Source: Gordonia bronchialis DSM 43247
GTDB lineage: Bacteria > Actinomycetota > Actinomycetes > Mycobacteriales > Mycobacteriaceae
DNA: 64,000 nt
Direction of reading: 5' to 3'
Assembly: GCF_000024785.1 (NCBI RefSeq)
Contig: NC_013441.1
Location: 1,798,001 to 1,862,000, forward strand
Shown: positions 59,841 through 64,000 of the stretch, in pieces
How the letters are laid out: each line of letters begins with the position of its first letter
Position numbering within the stretch: position 1 is the stretch's first letter
Notes under the pieces: model-generated
Databases searched by the model: none
What the model was told of the DNA's origin: nothing
Seen by the model: only the letters and a program-made list of their open reading frames with translations
Position numbers and translations under genes: made by a program

Positions 59841-60946
59841 GGACGCTGGATCTCGCGAACATCTCCCTGGCCCCCAAGGTCCTGCTCCACGACCACCTCG
59901 ACGGCGGGCTGCGCCCGGCAACCGTGCTCGAACTCGCCGAGCAGAGCGGCTACGAGGGCCTGCCCGCACACGACGTCGACAGTCTGGCCCGCTGGTTCCG
60001 CGAAGCGGCTGATTCCGGTTCGCTGGAGCGTTATCTGGAAACCTTCGCGCACACCGTCGGCGTGATGCAGACCGTCGACGCACTCGAACGGGTCGCCCGG
60101 GAATGCGTCGCCGACCTCGCGGCCGACGGCGTCGTCTACGCCGAGATCCGCTACGCACCCGAGCAGCACCTGCAGCAGGGGCTGACCCTCGCCGAGGTGG
60201 TCGAGGCGGTACTGCGCGGTTTTGCCGACGGGGAGGCCGAGGCCGCCGCGGCGGGCAAGCCCATCACGGTCCGCTGCCTGGTCACCGCGATGCGCCACGC
60301 CGCACGGTCCCGCGAGATCGCCGAACTCGCCGTGCGCTACCGCCGCCGCGGGGTGGTGGGCTTCGACATCGCCGGTGCCGAGGCGGGCCACCCGCCGACC
60401 CGCCACCTCGACGCCTTCGAGTACATGCGGGCCAACAACGCGCCCTTCACCATTCACGCCGGCGAGGCCTTCGGGTTGCCGTCCATCCACGAGGCGATCG
60501 GCTTCTGCGGCACCGACCGCCTCGGCCACGGCGTGCGGGTCATCGACGACATCGAACTCCCCGACGGGACCGACCTGGCCGCCGACTCCTTCGCGGGCGC
60601 AACGCTCGGTGACATCGCGAACATCGTGCGGGACAAGCGGATTCCGCTAGAGCTGTGTCCGAGCTCCAACGTGCAGACCGGTGCTGTCGCCTCCATCGCC
60701 GAGCATCCGTTCAACATTCTTGCGCGCCTTCGATTCCGGGTCACCGTCAACACCGACAACCGACTGATGAGCGACACCACGATGAGCAACGAGTTCCTGC
60801 AACTGTCCCGCCAATTCGGTTACGGCTGGGCCGATTTCGAACGATTCACGGTGAATGCGATGAAGTCGGCGTTCATCCACTTCGACGAACGGCTCGCGTT
60901 CATCGACGACGTGATCAAACCCGGGTACGCGGTACTGATCGGCTGA
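59837..60946 (+). CDS. add: Adenosine deaminase
   Basis: Zinc-dependent amidohydrolase of 369 residues converting adenosine to inosine. Metal ligands His18 and His20 (LLHDHLDGG), the catalytic region [19 protein letters not shown] and [10 protein letters not shown] with the final Asp are present. The ATG overlaps the deoA stop. Last gene of the salvage operon and convergent with the acidic protein gene. Confidence 0.96.
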   Translation: MRTLDLANISLAPKVLLHDHLDGGLRPATVLELAEQSGYEGLPAHDVDSLARWFREAADSGSLERYLETFAHTVGVMQTVDALERVARECVADLAADGVVYAEIRYAPEQHLQQGLTLAEVVEAVLRGFADGEAEAAAAGKPITVRCLVTAMRHAARSREIAELAVRYRRRGVVGFDIAGAEAGHPPTRHLDAFEYMRANNAPFTIHAGEAFGLPSIHEAIGFCGTDRLGHGVRVIDDIELPDGTDLAADSFAGATLGDIANIVRDKRIPLELCPSSNVQTGAVASIAEHPFNILARLRFRVTVNTDNRLMSDTTMSNEFLQLSRQFGYGWADFERFTVNAMKSAFIHFDERLAFIDDVIKPGYAVLIG

Positions 60947-60953
60947 CCGCCGG

Positions 60954-62264
60954 TCAGCCCTTCTTCTCCAGCCGGTCCTCGAAGTCGTGCTCGAGTGCCC
61001 GCCAGGCCTCGGCCTCGTTGTCGAAGGGTGCGCTCGGAGCCATCCGCTTGGGGTCGGGGTTGACGGCGTAGTCGACGAACCAGCCCAGCGGCGTGGTGGA
61101 GGCGAGGGCTTCGCCGACCGAGTCGTCGCCAGCGTAATCGGCTGCGTCGGTGAACAATTCGACGGCGAGGTCGAGCTGGGTGCGGTCCATGCGGCGGGGG
61201 CCGTCGGCGATGTCGTCGGCCAGACCCGGTAGCACGTAGGTGTTGTCGGCGATGACGTCGTACTCGAGCGAACCGTCGGTGGCGCCGCTGCGGACGTCTT
61301 CAAAGGTCGACAGATCGGCGAGGTCATGCGAATTGTTGGTGGCCAGGAAACGGGTCAGTGACCGGGGCGAGCTGAACACGAAGATCTTGCCCTTGGCGCC
61401 GAGGAACACCGGCTCGTCGCCGAGGTAGCACCGCAGAGTCAGGTATTCGCCTGCGCCGGTGGTGATCCGGATGGGATCGATGCCCACGGATGCCCAGAAG
61501 TCGTCTTCGTCGTCGACGTCCTCATCGTCCTCGTCGTCGAGGTCATCCTCGTCAGCGTCCTCTTCGTCGGAGTCATCGTCCTCGGATTCGTCATCGGACG
61601 TGCCGGCGGCGACGTCGACGATCTCGATGTCGTCGTCGGCAGGTTCGTCCTCGTCCTCGGCAGACGCTGCGGCCTCGAGTTCGGCCTCGGCCGCGGCGAC
61701 AGCGTCCTTGTCGACATCGGGAGTCGTGATGACCTCGTCGATCGCGTCGAGGACGTCATCCCAGTGCTTGGCGATGAGCCGGCCGATGCGGACCCACAGG
61801 TCGGTGCCCTCGCGGCCGTCGAAGTTGCGGGTGCCGGTGGTGACCGCGCCGAGGATCGGGTTGCCGTTGAAGAACTTCGTGACCGGGGTCAGTTCGCAGA
61901 CCTCGCCGAGGATGCGCACGATTTCCAGCGCGTCCTCGAGTTCGGCGATGACCTCCGGGGTGGGGTCCTCGGCGGCGAGCTCGGGCACACCGACGAGGTC
62001 ATAGGAATGGCGTTCGTCGGGCACCAGTTCGTCGGCCTGCAGCCCGACGACCGTGGACCAGGCCGGATGGTCGGCGAGATCGTTCTCGTCGTCGTTGCGG
62101 ATGAAGGCGGCGAGCTCGGCGACGCCGGGAAGCACGTAGAGATCCTCGTCCAGACCGAGGAAGGCCTCCCACTCGTCGTCGCCGTCGCGCCAGCGCGGTG
62201 CCCACAGTGTGAAGCTGTTTCCGTCGGTGAGTCCCAGCTCAATCGGGACGATGTCTCCGGCCAT
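60954..62264 (-). CDS. Acidic duplicated-domain protein (Rv3311-like)
   Basis: A 436-residue cytoplasmic protein orthologous by position and type to Rv3311, function unknown. Two similar halves can be seen: EAFLGLDEDLYVLPGVAELAAFIRN then NDLADHPAW in the first, and PVFLGAKGKIFVFSSPRSL then TRFLATNNSHDLADLSTF in the second. They are joined by an extremely acidic linker (about 185-256) in which runs of Asp and Glu dominate. No catalytic motif was seen. ATG 62264. Confidence 0.8.
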   Translation of the reverse strand: MAGDIVPIELGLTDGNSFTLWAPRWRDGDDEWEAFLGLDEDLYVLPGVAELAAFIRNDDENDLADHPAWSTVVGLQADELVPDERHSYDLVGVPELAAEDPTPEVIAELEDALEIVRILGEVCELTPVTKFFNGNPILGAVTTGTRNFDGREGTDLWVRIGRLIAKHWDDVLDAIDEVITTPDVDKDAVAAAEAELEAAASAEDEDEPADDDIEIVDVAAGTSDDESEDDDSDEEDADEDDLDDEDDEDVDDEDDFWASVGIDPIRITTGAGEYLTLRCYLGDEPVFLGAKGKIFVFSSPRSLTRFLATNNSHDLADLSTFEDVRSGATDGSLEYDVIADNTYVLPGLADDIADGPRRMDRTQLDLAVELFTDAADYAGDDSVGEALASTTPLGWFVDYAVNPDPKRMAPSAPFDNEAEAWRALEHDFEDRLEKKG

Positions 62265-62362
62265 GAGGACACAGCCTAGCGATTGGATCTGTGAACTCGG
62301 GGAGTGGGTTCACAAGAACCCGACGAATGACGGCTCCTCGTCGCCTCCCGGTCACCTCGTGC

Positions 62363-63316
62363 TCACCGCGGTCGATAGAACCCCTCGAACGCCTGGTCCA
62401 GATTGGAGGTCCGCACCGAGGACACCTGGACCGGATTCCCGGCTTCCACCATCTGATTATTACCGATGTACATCGCAACGTGACCGGACCACACCGCGAG
62501 GTCGCCGGGTTGCAGATCGGCCTGGGACACACGAAATCCGGCGGTGTCCTGATCCTGGGCCAGACGCGGCAATTCGAGTCCGGCCTGCCGGTAGGCCCAC
62601 TGGGTCAGGCCGCTGCAGTCGAAGCCGTTGGGTGTGGTGCCACCCCAGACGTAGGGGACGCCGCGCTGCGACAGTGCCGCCCGGACCGCCTTGGCCGCGC
62701 GTTCGTTGGGCGCATAGGCGGTCGAACCGTCGGGCAGGGTGATCGGGATCCGGCCGTCGGCGGTTCTGGGTGCGCCATCCGGGCGGTGACCGGCCGTGGT
62801 CACCGCAGCGGGCGCGCCCCGTTTGGACAGGGCCATCATCTTGGCGGTGTCGCCCTGCAGTTCGTGCTGGGTTCGGCCGACCACCTGCAGGCCACGGCTC
62901 ACATGATCGATGGCCACCGGCACGATCATGCCCAGCCCGGCCGGCGTGAACAGCTGTGGTCCGAGTGCGGTGGCGGCCCGCTCGAACGAATCGAGCAGCG
63001 AATTCAGTTGGGTGGCCGCCACCTTGACGCGCGTACTGGCATGCTCGACGAGCTGCGCGAATTCGGTCCCGTCGTCGGCGAGCACGGTGGTGCTCCGGTG
63101 GGTGGCGTCCGCGGCCTCGCGTGCGCCGTCGACCCCTCGGCCGTGCCAGCCGGCGGTGACGTCACGGACGGAGGTCTCTGACCTTTCGCGGGTGTGCTGC
63201 AGATTGGTGGCGCTCGTGCGGACCTGCTCGGCCGGATTGCCGGGTGGGAGGTCACCGGTTCCCAGCGCGGTGATGAGCAGGCGCAGTGGTGCGATGAGCA
63301 GTTCGACGGTGAGCAT
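62363..63316 (-). CDS. NlpC/P60 hydrolase with WXG100-like N-terminal region
   Basis: A 317-residue protein. The first 180 residues are helical with no signal peptide, resembling ESX-type substrates (SVRDVTAGWHGRGVDGAREA has a WxG). The C-terminal NlpC/P60 domain has the catalytic Cys234 in GFDCSGLTQWAYRQ, His in SGHVAMYIG, and the GGTTPNGFDCSG start typical of RipA-like peptidoglycan D-glutamyl-diaminopimelate endopeptidases. It overlaps the stop of the upstream gene (TGATG). Probably exported by a type VII system; that is inference. Confidence 0.8.
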   Translation of the reverse strand: MLTVELLIAPLRLLITALGTGDLPPGNPAEQVRTSATNLQHTRERSETSVRDVTAGWHGRGVDGAREAADATHRSTTVLADDGTEFAQLVEHASTRVKVAATQLNSLLDSFERAATALGPQLFTPAGLGMIVPVAIDHVSRGLQVVGRTQHELQGDTAKMMALSKRGAPAAVTTAGHRPDGAPRTADGRIPITLPDGSTAYAPNERAAKAVRAALSQRGVPYVWGGTTPNGFDCSGLTQWAYRQAGLELPRLAQDQDTAGFRVSQADLQPGDLAVWSGHVAMYIGNNQMVEAGNPVQVSSVRTSNLDQAFEGFYRPR

Positions 63317-63657
63317 CAGGCCATCCGCTCCTCGGTGGTGTTGGTGGTGCGCTCGTCACGTGCGGTCAGATCGCGGGCGCAGTCGCAGTCACGGGTGGTG
63401 TAGGTGGCATCGGCACGGTCGGTGTCGGTCGCCAACGCGTGGTGGCGCTGCGCGGTGGTCTCGAGATTCTGTGTGTACAACTCGAGGACGTGCAGGACGG
63501 CGCTGAGGAACTCGGCGCCGATCATGCCGAAGGTGATCGCGAGATCGATGGCGGCGCTGCGTTGCCGGGCCGCGTCGGCGTCGGTGTCGGTCGCGGCCGC
63601 GCGCTGGGCGGTGGCGAAGGATCGCAGGGTGGGTGAGTCGGTTGTCAGCTGGGTCAT
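63316..63657 (-). CDS. Small helical WXG100/ESX-type protein
   Basis: A 113-residue helical protein of unknown function. It contains Thr/Ala-rich amphipathic helices (SFATAQRAAATDTDADAARQ) and lacks a signal peptide, in line with PE/WXG-like partners. A CDCARDL stretch near residue 90 is unusual. The gene is translationally coupled to the downstream NlpC/P60 gene, so the products may work as a pair. ATG 63657 has no strong ribosome site. Confidence 0.6.
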   Translation of the reverse strand: MTQLTTDSPTLRSFATAQRAAATDTDADAARQRSAAIDLAITFGMIGAEFLSAVLHVLELYTQNLETTAQRHHALATDTDRADATYTTRDCDCARDLTARDERTTNTTEERMA

Positions 63658-63727
63658 GGGATTTTGACGCAGCGGAGCCCTGGTCGGTTCCCAGCGGCCC
63701 GGAGCCGGGCGATTTATGGTGTTCGCC

Positions 63728-64000
63728 ATGGAATGTCTCATCGTCGACCATCCGCTTGCCGCGGCGCGGCTGACCACCATGCGCGACGAGACGACCGGCA
63801 ATGCCGGGTTCCGGGCCGCGCTGTCGGATCTGACCCAGATGCTCGTCTACGAGGCACTTGCCGGGGCACCCGCCGCCGAGGTCGCCATCCGCACACCGCT
63901 CACCGAGTTCACCGGTTCGCGGCTCGCCGCACCGCCACTGCTGGTGCCGGTGCTGCGGGCCGGGCTCGGCATGGTCGAGCAGGCGCATGCGATGGTGCCC
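63728..64000 (+). CDS. upp: Uracil phosphoribosyltransferase (partial)
   Basis: First 91 codons of upp; the gene runs out of the window. The product makes UMP from uracil and PRPP in pyrimidine salvage. The visible part [20 protein letters not shown] and [20 protein letters not shown] matches mycobacterial Upp closely, the latter being part of the PRPP-binding core. ATG 63716, four codons upstream in frame, has GGAG at a better distance and is an alternative start. Confidence 0.93.
   Translation, partial: MECLIVDHPLAAARLTTMRDETTGNAGFRAALSDLTQMLVYEALAGAPAAEVAIRTPLTEFTGSRLAAPPLLVPVLRAGLGMVEQAHAMVP

Overview
The window is high-GC actinobacterial DNA with dense, often overlapping genes (ATGA, TGATG and GTGA junctions), many GTG starts and several apparently leaderless promoters. 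From memory of the M. tuberculosis map, the housekeeping genes are almost perfectly collinear (in inverted order) with the stretch from Rv3414c (sigD) down to Rv3309c (upp): sigD-rsdA, guaB2-guaB3-choD, guaA, imuA'-imuB, an acrA1-like acyl-CoA reductase, dnaE2, trmL/spoU, folD, metX-metY, trpS, dacB1, sdhCDAB, cdd-deoA-add, an Rv3311-like protein and upp. The organism is therefore one of the Mycobacteriales. Secreted PE-PPE/cutinase-like hydrolases, a DUF222/HNH (13E12-type) gene and the absence of PE/PPE genes fit Gordonia or a close relative better than Mycobacterium; the genus call is inference.

Layout. 1-14.3 kb: sigma-D/anti-sigma pair, purine synthesis (guaB2, guaB3, guaA), a ChoD-like oxidoreductase, a biotin ECF transporter (bioYMN) and a PspC/histidine kinase/LuxR-regulator locus resembling the corynebacterial EsrISR envelope-stress system. 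14.4-20.7 kb: an island of mobile DNA. A complete IS3-family element interrupts a DUF222/HNH gene (3-bp target duplication) and a complete IS256-family element interrupts an ISL3-family element (8-bp target duplication); both broken genes can be reconstructed exactly in frame. 20.8-33.8 kb: a Ser/Thr kinase, an Rv2578c-type radical SAM protein, and the two halves of the SOS mutasome (imuA'-imuB and dnaE2), each under a LexA box with the same arms, separated by a frameshifted amidohydrolase, a D-serine-dehydratase-like enzyme, an acyl-CoA reductase and a DinB protein.

33.8-41.4 kb: trmL, a PLP lyase, folD, an Hsp70/actin-fold membrane protein with a long Pro/Thr-rich tail, and metX-metY. metY is preceded on its strand by a good promoter and a SAM-IV riboswitch. 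41.6-53.7 kb: two secreted PE-PPE-type hydrolases, an MFS exporter, bacterioferritin and its ferredoxin with IdeR/DtxR-like iron boxes, xthA, trpS, a YihY-type membrane protein, DacB, a class III aminotransferase and a glutamine amidotransferase killed by one nonsense codon. 53.8-64 kb: a Uma2-family protein, the sdhCDAB operon with an IdeR-like box upstream, the pyrimidine/purine salvage operon cdd-deoA-add, a duplicated-domain acidic protein, a WXG100-like/NlpC-P60 pair and the start of upp.

No tRNA, rRNA, CRISPR array or phage was seen. I did not find a clearly new multi-gene system. The best candidates for new biology are the Hsp70-like membrane protein, the foldback structure over the ISL3 transposase start, the GuaB3 paralogue without the IMPDH cysteine loop, and iron-box control of succinate dehydrogenase.
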